Shown piece after piece: positions 18,019 through 24,377 of a DNA stretch of 64,000 nt. The position numbers were made by a program, and so were the translations under genes. The stretch is from Amycolatopsis lexingtonensis. Lineage in GTDB: Bacteria; Actinomycetota; Actinomycetes; Mycobacteriales; Pseudonocardiaceae. The stretch spans positions 9,398,501 through 9,462,500 of the forward strand of contig NZ_JADBEG010000001.1 of assembly GCF_014873755.1 (NCBI RefSeq). Reading direction: 5' to 3'. The notes under the pieces were generated by a model that saw nothing but the letters and a program-made list of their open reading frames with translations, was not told the origin of the DNA and made no database searches. The first letter of the stretch is position 1. Each line of letters opens with the position of its first letter.

Positions 18019-18228
18019 TCAGCGATTGAGGACGTTCCACAGTTCATTGCCCAAAACAGAGCTGACGAACAGCACTCCGGCGGCGTTGAAGAGCCGCAAG
18101 GCGTCAGCCCGCCGCCGGTGACCGGACGCGAAGAGGGCGACCAGTCCGGAGCACGCGACGAGAAAGAGCAGCAGAGCGGCATACAGCGCACCGATCCACG
18201 TGAGCACGGCGATTCCTCCCGCGTTCAC
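18019..18228 (-). CDS. Small two-helix membrane protein (hypothetical)
   Basis: 69 residues from GTG 18228. Two hydrophobic helices are evident (AVLTWIGALYAALLLFLV and NAAGVLFVSSVLG), separated by a basic loop GHRRRAD. Its start overlaps the stop of the upstream gene (GTGA), and the GTG lies in the loop of a perfect 9-bp hairpin (18215-18236). Translation therefore probably depends on ribosomes arriving from the upstream gene. No family recognised. Confidence 0.55.
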   Translation of the reverse strand: MNAGGIAVLTWIGALYAALLLFLVACSGLVALFASGHRRRADALRLFNAAGVLFVSSVLGNELWNVLNR

Positions 18229-19289
18229 GCGGGAGGCGGCAGCGCCGCGTTCGTGCGGGCGTCGAACTGCCTGCCGAGCCGACGCAGCTTGCGCTGGACC
18301 CGTACGCCGAACATCGAGGCGCGCCCGCAGGCGGCTGCGGCTTCGGCCCAGGTTAGGGTGTCGTCGGCGGCCCAGGTCTGAGCCACCTCCAGTTCGTCCC
18401 GCCGGAGCTGGGCGAGGACCCGGCCGACGCGCTCGTCGAAAGCACCGAGCCGACGTTCCACCACGACGTCCGGTGGCACTGATGTCGAGCCGCCGACCGG
18501 CTTGTTCGACTGTGCGTGGAATTCGGCGGTCTGCTCGAGCGAGCTGACGCGCCGGCCTCTGAACGGGGCATCAGTCAGCAGCCGCTCGCGTTGCATCGAC
18601 AGCTGTGCGCCCCGGCGTAGTTCGTCGGCTGTCGTGGAGTCGTCGTGGCCCAAGTCCGCGAACAAAATGGCGTCACCGACGTGGTCGATCGTCTTGGCGT
18701 TCGGTTTCCGCCCCAGCCAGTCCGCGGCGAACACCGCGACAAGCGAGCGGCTCACGTCCGGCGAGTCGTGCATGATCGACCAGCGCGTTGCCCGCGCCGC
18801 GCGGGTCACGCTCCCGGCGGCTCGGATCGCTTGCTCCGGCGCTTCGTCGGTGCGAAGGCGCGCGACTCGCTTCCAATGGACCAGGAGATTGGACAACGCG
18901 TGCGTGGACCAATCGGATCGGCAACCGGGCCGCGGAGCGCCCGAGCCGTGGTCAAGCGGTTCGATCGGGACGAGGACGCGGAGAACGCGGTCGTCCGACA
19001 GGACGTTGGAGGCACGGAGGTCGTGGTGGGTCCCGACGCCGGCGTACCGGGCGAGCTGGGCGGGCACCGACAACCAGAACGGTCCTCGGTACCGGTCGAG
19101 CACCAGCCGGGTTGCTCGTCGAATCAGGTCCGCCGCGTCGGCTTCGGAAAGGCCGAGCGGGTCGTCGGCGGGGGTCTCCGGCGACACCGGGACGTTGCCC
19201 GCGCCGGGCCGGCAGCGGCAGACTCGTCCCAGCAGGCGCGGCATGAGCTGCCAAAACGCGGTGCCGGATTCGCCGTTCTCGGTTCGCAT
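18225..19289 (-). CDS. Hypothetical protein with a sigma-region-4-like C-terminus
   Basis: 354 residues from ATG 19289 (GAGGA about 9 bases upstream). I do not recognise the family. The N-terminal two thirds are mixed and Arg-rich (LIRRATRLVLDRYRGPFW; DDRVLRVLVPIEPLDH). The C-terminus contains DELEVAQTWAADDTLTWAEA followed by a helix-turn-helix-like stretch (ACGRASMFGVRVQRKLRRL), reminiscent of sigma-factor region 4. Codon use is less extreme in third-position GC than its neighbours, which may point to a recent arrival. It is coupled to the small membrane protein gene. Confidence 0.6.
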   Translation of the reverse strand: MRTENGESGTAFWQLMPRLLGRVCRCRPGAGNVPVSPETPADDPLGLSEADAADLIRRATRLVLDRYRGPFWLSVPAQLARYAGVGTHHDLRASNVLSDDRVLRVLVPIEPLDHGSGAPRPGCRSDWSTHALSNLLVHWKRVARLRTDEAPEQAIRAAGSVTRAARATRWSIMHDSPDVSRSLVAVFAADWLGRKPNAKTIDHVGDAILFADLGHDDSTTADELRRGAQLSMQRERLLTDAPFRGRRVSSLEQTAEFHAQSNKPVGGSTSVPPDVVVERRLGAFDERVGRVLAQLRRDELEVAQTWAADDTLTWAEAAAACGRASMFGVRVQRKLRRLGRQFDARTNAALPPPA

Positions 19290-19366
19290 GTGCCTGGGTC
19301 CTCGTCGCGTCGCAGGGTGCCTACACCTTCTAGCCGCGTCAGGGACTTCGATTGACAAAGTTTTTC

Positions 19367-19401
19367 GGCTGGGGGCGTGAGCACCGCCCACGCCCCCAGC
19401 C
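19367..19401 (-). terminator. Hairpin terminator of the Ohr/hydrolase operon
   Basis: A perfect 13-bp stem (GGCTGGGGGCGTG and its complement) with a 9-base loop, 4 bases beyond the stop of the secreted hydrolase gene. Confidence 0.65.
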
Positions 19402-19404
19402 TAC

Positions 19405-20175
19405 TCAGCGCGTCGCGCGGTGGATGACGTCGACGACCGAGTCGGGAGCCGCGGTCGCGATCGCGTGCGGGGAGTCCACTTCGGTGATCGACGCGTGTGC
19501 GCGCCGGGCCTCGAAGCGTTCCGCCGCCGGCGGGATCGCATTGTCATGCGTCGCCACGAGCGCGTACTTCCGGATGCCCGCCGGCGCCGTGGCGAGGATC
19601 TTCTCGTCGAACGCCGCCGCCAGGATCGGGCGCTGGCCCGCCGCGGCGACGGCGGTGTCCAGAGCCGGCAGGCCCGCGGCGAACAGCGAGGGGTAGCTCG
19701 CCGCGTTCACGAACAGCTCCGGGCCGACCGTGTGCGTCGTCGACGGGCCGATCAGCGAGCCCGGGAACTGGGCGTTCAGCTGACCCGCCGTCTCACCCGC
19801 CTCCGGGATGAACGCCGCCGCGTAGACCAGCGCCTTCACCTCCCGCGTCGAGCCCGCCAGCTCGCTGATCAGCAAGCCGCCGTAGGAGTGCCCGACGAGG
19901 ATCTTGGGTCCCGGCACGGAATCCAGGACTCCTTGCAGTGAGGCCACATCCGCCGCGACGCCGCGCAGCGGGACCGCCGGCACGAGCACCGGGTAGTGCT
20001 CGGCCAGCAGCCGGTGGGTCACCGGAGCCCACGCCGACGCGTCCTCGAACGCGCCGTGGACCAGCACGACCGTCGGCTTCGGGTGCGACGTCACGGCGGC
20101 GCCGGGGGTGGCGGCGGTGAGCACGCCCGCCCCGACGACCGCCGCGACGCCCAGTGCACCGAGAGCGCGCTTCAT
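19405..20175 (-). CDS. Secreted alpha/beta hydrolase
   Basis: 256 residues. A Sec signal peptide (MKRALGALGVAAVVGAGVL, then ATPGAA) precedes a salicylate-esterase-like alpha/beta hydrolase. VLVHGAFEDASAW carries the oxyanion region, Ser97 in GHSYGG is the nucleophile, and the late His is in DSPHAIA. It is probably an extracytoplasmic esterase of unknown substrate. The ATG at 20175 shares one base with the stop of the Ohr gene (TGATG), so it is translationally coupled to it. Confidence 0.88.
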   Translation of the reverse strand: MKRALGALGVAAVVGAGVLTAATPGAAVTSHPKPTVVLVHGAFEDASAWAPVTHRLLAEHYPVLVPAVPLRGVAADVASLQGVLDSVPGPKILVGHSYGGLLISELAGSTREVKALVYAAAFIPEAGETAGQLNAQFPGSLIGPSTTHTVGPELFVNAASYPSLFAAGLPALDTAVAAAGQRPILAAAFDEKILATAPAGIRKYALVATHDNAIPPAAERFEARRAHASITEVDSPHAIATAAPDSVVDVIHRATR

Positions 20176-20606
20176 CACGCGACCGTCGCGTCGAGGGTGA
20201 CCTCGATGTTGCCGCGCGTCGCCTTCGAGTACGGGCACACCTGGTGCGCGCCGTTGACGAGCTCGTCGGCGGTGGCCTGGTCGATGCCCGTCGCCTCCAG
20301 GTGCAGCACGGCGCTGAGCTTGAACTCGCCCGCCTCGGTGTCGTGGTGGAGGGTGACCTCCGCGACCACGGCGAGGTCGTTCAGCGGCACCTTCTTCATG
20401 CCCGCGACCCGGCGCACCGCGCCGACGAAGCAGGACGCCCAGCCGGCCGCGAACAGCTGCTCCGGGTTGGTGCCGTCGCCCGCGCCGCCGAAGGCCTTCG
20501 GGACGGCGAGGGTGACGTCGAGCGCGCCGTCGTCGGAGGTCGCGCGGCCGCCGTTGCGGCCCTCCGCGGTGGAGGTGGCGACGGCGGTGTAGGTCACTTC
20601 GGACAT
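20175..20606 (-). CDS. Organic hydroperoxide resistance protein (Ohr/OsmC family)
   Basis: 143 residues covering one complete Ohr domain. The two redox cysteines are Cys59 in AAGWASCFVGA and Cys124 in HQVCPYSKATRGN. Ohr proteins reduce organic hydroperoxides to alcohols using dihydrolipoamide or similar thiols in the cytoplasm. ATG 20606 follows AAAGGA. Its stop is fused to the start of a secreted hydrolase (TGATG), an unusual partner for a cytoplasmic peroxidase. Confidence 0.93.
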   Translation of the reverse strand: MSEVTYTAVATSTAEGRNGGRATSDDGALDVTLAVPKAFGGAGDGTNPEQLFAAGWASCFVGAVRRVAGMKKVPLNDLAVVAEVTLHHDTEAGEFKLSAVLHLEATGIDQATADELVNGAHQVCPYSKATRGNIEVTLDATVA

Positions 20607-20677
20607 GGTGTTCCTTTCAGCGGGTGACGTCACCACGCTAGGAATCCGGGCACCCCGGCGGCGACCGTCGCGCGACG

Positions 20678-22270
20678 TCACCCGTGTAAGTCGCCGTTTT
20701 CCAGCCGCAGCCACCGATCCGTGCCGATCGCTTGCAGGAACCGTTCGTCGTGGCTGACGACGACGAACGCGCCCCGGAACGCCGTCAGCGCGCTCTCCAG
20801 CTGCCCGGTGCTGAGCAGGTCGAGGTTGTTCGTCGGCTCGTCGAGCAGCAGCAGCTGCGGCGCCGGTTCGGCGAACAGGACGCAGGCCAGCGTGGCGCGC
20901 AGCCGTTCGCCGCCGGAGAGCGCGCCGACCGGTAGCTGCACGCGGGAGCCGCGGAACAGGAAGCGCGCCAACAGGTTCATCCGCTGGGCCGTCGGCAACG
21001 CCGGTGCGGCGGCGGCCAGGTTCTCCGCCACCGAGCGGTCGTCGTCCAGCAGGTCGAGCCGCTGCGAGAGGAACGCGATCCGGCCGTCGGCGCGGGACAC
21101 CGAACCGCCGTCGGGCTCGAGGTCGCCCCGCAGGATCCGCAGCAGGGTGGACTTCCCGGCGCCGTTGGGGCCGGTGAGCGCGATCCGCTCGGGGCCGCGG
21201 ATCGCCAGGTCGACGCCGTCGCCGAAGAGATCGCGTACCCGCAGGCCCTCGCCGAGGAACAGCGTCCGGCCCGCCGGGACCACCGTCTGCGGCAGCTCCA
21301 GGCTGATCTTCTGCTCGGTGCGCAGTTCGCGCTCGGCCTGGTCGAGCTTGGCCTTCGCGGCGCCGACGCGCGCCGCGTGCGTGCCCTCCGCCTTGGCCGC
21401 CGACTCCTGGGCGTTGCGCTTCATGGTGCCGGCGAAGATCTTGGGCAGCCCGGCGTTGCCGAGGTTGCGCGACGCGGTGCTCGCCCGGCGCGCGGCCCGT
21501 TCCCGCGCCTGCTGCATCTCCCGCTTCTCGCGTTTGACTTCCTGTTCGGCACTGCGGATGTTCTTCTCGGCGACTTCGCGCGCGGCTTGGACGGCGTGCT
21601 CGTACTCGGTGAAGTTCCCGCCGTGGAACCGGATTTCGCCGCGGTGGAGCTCGGCGATCCGGTCCATCCGGTCGAGCAGCGCGCGGTCGTGGCTGACCAG
21701 GAGCAGGCAGCCGGACCAGTCGTCGAGCACGCTGTACAACTTGTGGCGCGCGACCAGGTCGAGGTTGTTCGTGGGTTCGTCGAGCAGCAGTACGTCGGGC
21801 CGCTTCAGCAGTTGCGCGGCCAGGCCGAGCGAGACGATCTGGCCGCCGGACAGCGTGCTCAGCGACCGGTCGAGGGTGACGTCGAGGCCGAGCCGGTCGA
21901 GCTGGGCGCGGGTGCGTTCCTCGATGTCCCAATCGGTGCCGATGGTGGTGAAGTGCTCCTCGGCGGCGTCTCCGGCTTCGACGGCGGCGATGGCGCGCAG
22001 AACCGGGGCGACACCGAGGACTTCGGCGACGGACGGCTCGCCGGACAACGGTAGGTCCTGCGGCAGGTAACCGAGGACGCCGTCGGCGGCGACACTGCCC
22101 GCCGACGGTCGCAGCACCCCGGCGACGAGCTTCAGCAGCGTCGTCTTGCCGGACCCGTTCGGCGCGACGAGCCCGGTGCGGCCGGCGGGGAAGGTGGCGG
22201 AGAGGTGATCGAAGACGGGAGTGTCGTCCGGCCAGGAAAAGGACAGGCCGGACAGGACGATTTCGGACAC
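20678..22270 (-). CDS. ABC-F ATPase, antibiotic-resistance type
   Basis: 530 residues with two ABC ATPase domains and no membrane segments. The first has P-loop APNGSGKT (36-43), signature LSGGQ and DEPTNNLD; the second has GPNGAGKST (about 365), LSGGE and DEPTNNLD. A charged helical linker with many Glu/Arg joins them. ABC-F proteins of this type bind the ribosomal E site and dislodge antibiotics such as macrolides, lincosamides or pleuromutilins. GTG 22270 has GAGG upstream. A 9-codon leader ORF with a hairpin precedes it, a classic control for this class. It lies about 7 kb from the PKS and might give self-resistance, but that link is inference. Confidence 0.9.
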   Translation of the reverse strand: MSEIVLSGLSFSWPDDTPVFDHLSATFPAGRTGLVAPNGSGKTTLLKLVAGVLRPSAGSVAADGVLGYLPQDLPLSGEPSVAEVLGVAPVLRAIAAVEAGDAAEEHFTTIGTDWDIEERTRAQLDRLGLDVTLDRSLSTLSGGQIVSLGLAAQLLKRPDVLLLDEPTNNLDLVARHKLYSVLDDWSGCLLLVSHDRALLDRMDRIAELHRGEIRFHGGNFTEYEHAVQAAREVAEKNIRSAEQEVKREKREMQQARERAARRASTASRNLGNAGLPKIFAGTMKRNAQESAAKAEGTHAARVGAAKAKLDQAERELRTEQKISLELPQTVVPAGRTLFLGEGLRVRDLFGDGVDLAIRGPERIALTGPNGAGKSTLLRILRGDLEPDGGSVSRADGRIAFLSQRLDLLDDDRSVAENLAAAAPALPTAQRMNLLARFLFRGSRVQLPVGALSGGERLRATLACVLFAEPAPQLLLLDEPTNNLDLLSTGQLESALTAFRGAFVVVSHDERFLQAIGTDRWLRLENGDLHG

Positions 22271-22349
22271 GGTGAAGACCTCGATGTGGTGCGGGGAAAA
22301 GGTGGTCGACGAAAGCGGCCCGCACCGGCTCTTGCCGGGGGCCTGCGTG

Positions 22350-22367
22350 CTCCGGAGCTATCCGGAG
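22350..22367 (-). promoter_or_regulatory. Leader hairpin upstream of the ABC-F gene
   Basis: A 6-bp stem (CTCCGG / CCGGAG) whose 5' arm and loop are the last codons and TAG stop of the 9-codon leader. A second 5-bp hairpin (22325-22338) follows towards the ABC-F start. The geometry lets a ribosome stalled on the leader change the folding. Confidence 0.5.
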
Positions 22368-22387
22368 ATGTCGACGTCACCTGCCAC
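22358..22387 (-). CDS. Leader peptide MAGDVDISG upstream of the ABC-F gene
   Basis: Ten codons including stop, starting GTG at 22387, six bases after a clear AAAGGA ribosome site. The peptide MAGDVDISG ends with TAG inside the loop of the hairpin at 22350-22367. About 87 bases separate it from the ABC-F start. Antibiotic-resistance ABC-F genes are often controlled by such leaders, where a drug-stalled ribosome disrupts a terminator or an anti-ribosome-site hairpin. That role is inference here. Confidence 0.5.
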   Translation of the reverse strand: MAGDVDISG

Positions 22388-22401
22388 GACTGATCCTTTC
22401 G

Positions 22402-22418
22402 ATCTTCACTTCGAAGAT
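22402..22418. promoter_or_regulatory. Inverted repeat ATCTTC-N5-GAAGAT (possible operator)
   Basis: A 6-bp inverted repeat in an AT-rich patch just upstream of the ABC-F leader, overlapping a possible reverse -10 (TATCTT, 22419-22414). It could bind a dimeric repressor such as the nearby ArsR-type protein; no direct evidence. Confidence 0.35.
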
Positions 22419-22439
22419 AGCAGGGGCGGCCCGGTGCGC

Positions 22440-22706
22440 TCAGGCGAGCTCGGCCGAGACGACCGCGGGCAGCGCGCGGAGCTGCTCGAGCAGCGCTTCG
22501 ATCTCGTCGCCGCCGAGCAGGGCGGCGCAGACCATGCTGCTTTCGCGGACGCCGTCCTTGATGTCGACGGTCAGCTCGTGGACCAGCGTGCCGTCGAGGG
22601 CGCGGACGAGGGCGGGGATTTCTTCGGCACCGCCGGTGAAGTAGGTGGCGATGCGGCGCCGCAGCAGCATGGCCGGGCGGGTGGCGAAAGTGGTGGGACT
22701 GGACAT
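22440..22706 (-). CDS. Small ACT-like hypothetical protein
   Basis: 88 residues from ATG 22706 (GGAG eight bases upstream). After a basic start (FATRPAMLLRRRIATYF), the beta-alpha-beta pattern with VHELTVDIKDGVRESSMVCA and DEIEALLEQLRALPAVVSAE resembles an ACT or Lrp-ligand regulatory domain, as in small subunits that sense amino acids. The match is by pattern only. A 16-residue leader ORF with a strong hairpin precedes it. It lies upstream of the ABC-F gene on the same strand, with the ABC-F leader's own promoter region between them. Confidence 0.6.
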   Translation of the reverse strand: MSSPTTFATRPAMLLRRRIATYFTGGAEEIPALVRALDGTLVHELTVDIKDGVRESSMVCAALLGGDEIEALLEQLRALPAVVSAELA

Positions 22707-22791
22707 GGCGTGATCTCCACGGGGGAAGTGCGGATGGGATCGGGGCCAGGTCCCGAAAGAGGTGCCGCGGGAATCCGCGATCGCCAAGGCT

Positions 22792-22823
22792 GCGCGCCGG
22801 CGACCTGGGTTCAGCCGGCGCGC
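22792..22823 (-). promoter_or_regulatory. Leader hairpin upstream of the ACT-like gene
   Basis: A perfect 10-bp, all-GC stem (GCGCGCCGGC / GCCGGCGCGC) with a 12-base loop. The 5' arm encodes the last residues of the 16-residue leader peptide, whose TGA is the first codon of the loop. This is attenuator geometry. Confidence 0.5.
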
Positions 22824-22861
22824 CGGACTACGAGTCGCGAGGACGAGATCAGGCGCTGCAC
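22811..22861 (-). CDS. Leader peptide MQRLISSSRLVVRRAG upstream of the ACT-like gene
   Basis: Seventeen codons including stop, from GTG 22861 to TGA 22811. No ribosome site is present. A TAGCCT -10-like word lies 6 bases before the GTG, so the mRNA may be leaderless, as many actinomycete leader peptides are. Three consecutive Ser and an Arg-rich tail are notable. It ends in the loop of the 22792-22823 hairpin. Confidence 0.4.
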   Translation of the reverse strand: MQRLISSSRLVVRRAG

Positions 22862-23019
22862 GGCGACAGGCTAACACGCCCTCGGTCCGCCCGGGCAAGC
22901 CGCGACCGGGTGAGGTGTGACGTCCGCCGGTCAGTGCCCTCCGGCGGCAGGGCTGGTTCGGTTTGGCTCGGCGCGTGGCTCGGCGCAGCTCTGCGGCTTG
23001 GTTCGCCGCGGCAGCAAAG

Positions 23020-23072
23020 GTCTTGAATGAGTCATTCAGGACCTCCGGCGCCCTGAATGACTCATTCAAGAC
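23020..23072. repeat. Double-palindrome hairpin repeat, copy 1
   Basis: A perfect 21-bp inverted repeat with an 11-base loop. Each arm contains its own 15-bp palindrome, TGAATGAGTCATTCA or its complement. It lies 16 bases beyond the ArsR-type gene's stop on the reverse strand, so it may also terminate that transcript. Two close relatives occur at 52967 and 53108. Confidence 0.85.
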
Positions 23073-23088
23073 ACCGCGCGCGGGCGGG

Positions 23089-24048
23089 TCAGCTCGCCCG
23101 GATCACTCCCAGCCCCAGCGGCGTGATCTCGTGGATCTGCGACTTCCCCGACCGCGCGCTCGTGATCAACCCGCTCGCCCGCAGCACCGACGCGTGCTGG
23201 CTCGCGGTAGCCAGCGAAATCCCCGTCAACTCCGCCAGCTCGCTCGTGTTGCACCGCGTGATCGCGACCGTCATCAGCACCCGCGCCCGCGTGTGCCCGA
23301 GCAGCGCCGCCAGCGACGGGCCCGGCTCGGCGTCGCTGTCGAAGCGCGTGTGGCTGATCGAGTACACCAGCACCGGGGGCAGGCCCGGGTCCTTGTACGT
23401 CGTCGGCATGCCGTGCGCGAAGAACGTCGGGATCAGGCGCAGGCCGCGGCCGTCGAGGTGGAGTTCCTGCTCGATCGGGAAGCGCACCCGCAGCACCGGT
23501 GGGGTCCACGTGATGTCCGGGTGCAACGTCGACAGCAGCAGCTGCGGGCCGCCTCGATCCAGGCTCGACTGCAGACGGCGGCGGTCGCGGGCGACCGCGC
23601 GGCGCACCGACGGCCAGTCCGGGGCCACGCACTGGCGGTAGTAGTCGTGCAGGGCCGTGCCCAGGCGCCGCAGTTCGCGGGGTTCGCCCTCGGCGAGGCG
23701 CCGCAGCCACGGGGGGACGCGGGTGCCCTGCGCCGCCAGCTCGGCGACGTCGGCGGCCAGCACCGGCGACGGCGTTTCGAGGACCGTCGAGACGCCTTCG
23801 CCGATGGTGCGGGCGCCGGCCGGGGTCAGGAAATCGGGGCAGTAACCGTATGGGGGGACCGCCGACATGAGGAGCCGGCCGGACTCGGGGACTGCGGAGC
23901 GTGACCCCCGGCGCCAGCGGCCGAACAGCGGCTCGCCTTCCGGGCGCCGGATCCGGTAGCTGCTCATCAGCAGTTCCCACATCGGGTCGGCGTCCTCGGC
24001 GATGGTCACCCTCGCCAGGTCCGCTTCCGTGAAGTGAATTTTCAACAA
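23089..24048 (-). CDS. ArsR-type winged-helix regulator with a large N-terminal domain
   Basis: 319 residues. A DUF5937-like N-terminal region (LKIHFTEADLARVTIA, then WELLMSSYRI) is followed by a C-terminal ArsR winged helix (about 250-315: MTVAITRCNTSELAELTGIS, then TASQHASVLRASGLI). This common actinomycete family is usually taken to repress neighbouring genes. TTG 24048 (or the next codon, also TTG) is the start, with GGAG about 10 bases before. The 325-base region to the divergent SARP gene holds an inverted repeat (24151-24174) and a TTGACG -35 word (24186-24191). Confidence 0.85.
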   Translation of the reverse strand: MLKIHFTEADLARVTIAEDADPMWELLMSSYRIRRPEGEPLFGRWRRGSRSAVPESGRLLMSAVPPYGYCPDFLTPAGARTIGEGVSTVLETPSPVLAADVAELAAQGTRVPPWLRRLAEGEPRELRRLGTALHDYYRQCVAPDWPSVRRAVARDRRRLQSSLDRGGPQLLLSTLHPDITWTPPVLRVRFPIEQELHLDGRGLRLIPTFFAHGMPTTYKDPGLPPVLVYSISHTRFDSDAEPGPSLAALLGHTRARVLMTVAITRCNTSELAELTGISLATASQHASVLRASGLITSARSGKSQIHEITPLGLGVIRAS

Positions 24049-24150
24049 CGCCGACCGCTCCTCTCACGGCTGAGGATAGCCCTGGTGGAGCGGGTTTTCG
24101 CTGGCACGGGCCCGACGTCACAGAGGTTCCGGAATTCGGGTCCCGAGTGG

Positions 24151-24174
24151 ACGTTTCGGGCTGGCGCGAAACGT
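24151..24174. promoter_or_regulatory. Inverted repeat in the ArsR/SARP divergent region
   Basis: ACGTTTCG and CGAAACGT, 8 bp each with an 8-base spacer, sit just upstream of a TTGACG box (24186-24191) directed at the SARP gene. The position suits a repressor site for the divergent ArsR-type regulator (inference). Elsewhere in 24049-24320 I see nothing else. Confidence 0.4.
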
Positions 24175-24320
24175 TTTCAACCCGGTTGACGCTGCTCGCG
24201 CGCCGCTGGCACGTTCGGCTCGACGGAGAGTGCCTTCACCCAGCCGGGGGATGCAGTGGTGACGATCTGAACACTTTCCGTCACTGGGGCTGAACTTTAC
24301 TGGGGAAGGCGGACGCCCGC

Positions 24321-24377
24321 ATGACGAACGACGTACGCAGAGCGCGGATCCTCCGGCGCGCCGGAGGCCGCCGATGA
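24321..24377 (+). CDS. Arg-rich leader peptide overlapping the SARP start
   Basis: ATG 24321 opens an 18-residue ORF (MTNDVRRARILRRAGGRR) with a GGGGAAGG-like ribosome site about 10 bases upstream. Its TGA overlaps the ATG of the SARP gene. Its last codons run through the 18-bp palindrome at 24350-24367 that contains the SARP ribosome site. Ribosomes translating the leader would open that hairpin, giving translational coupling. Confidence 0.45.
   Translation: MTNDVRRARILRRAGGRR
24350..24367 (+). promoter_or_regulatory. Palindrome sequestering the SARP ribosome-binding site
   Basis: CCTCCGGCGCGCCGGAGG is a perfect 18-bp palindrome ending 6 bases before the SARP ATG. Its 3' half holds the CGGAGG Shine-Dalgarno sequence, so folding would hide it. 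Confidence 0.5.

Noticed and set aside
18225..19289. Calling the 354-residue protein a sigma factor
   Set aside because: Only the C-terminal HTH-like stretch resembles region 4. No region 2 is seen.
24186..24215. Full sigma-70 promoter for the SARP gene
   Set aside because: TTGACG is a good -35, but at 17-18 bases spacing only GCACGT or CACGTT is found, too weak to call.
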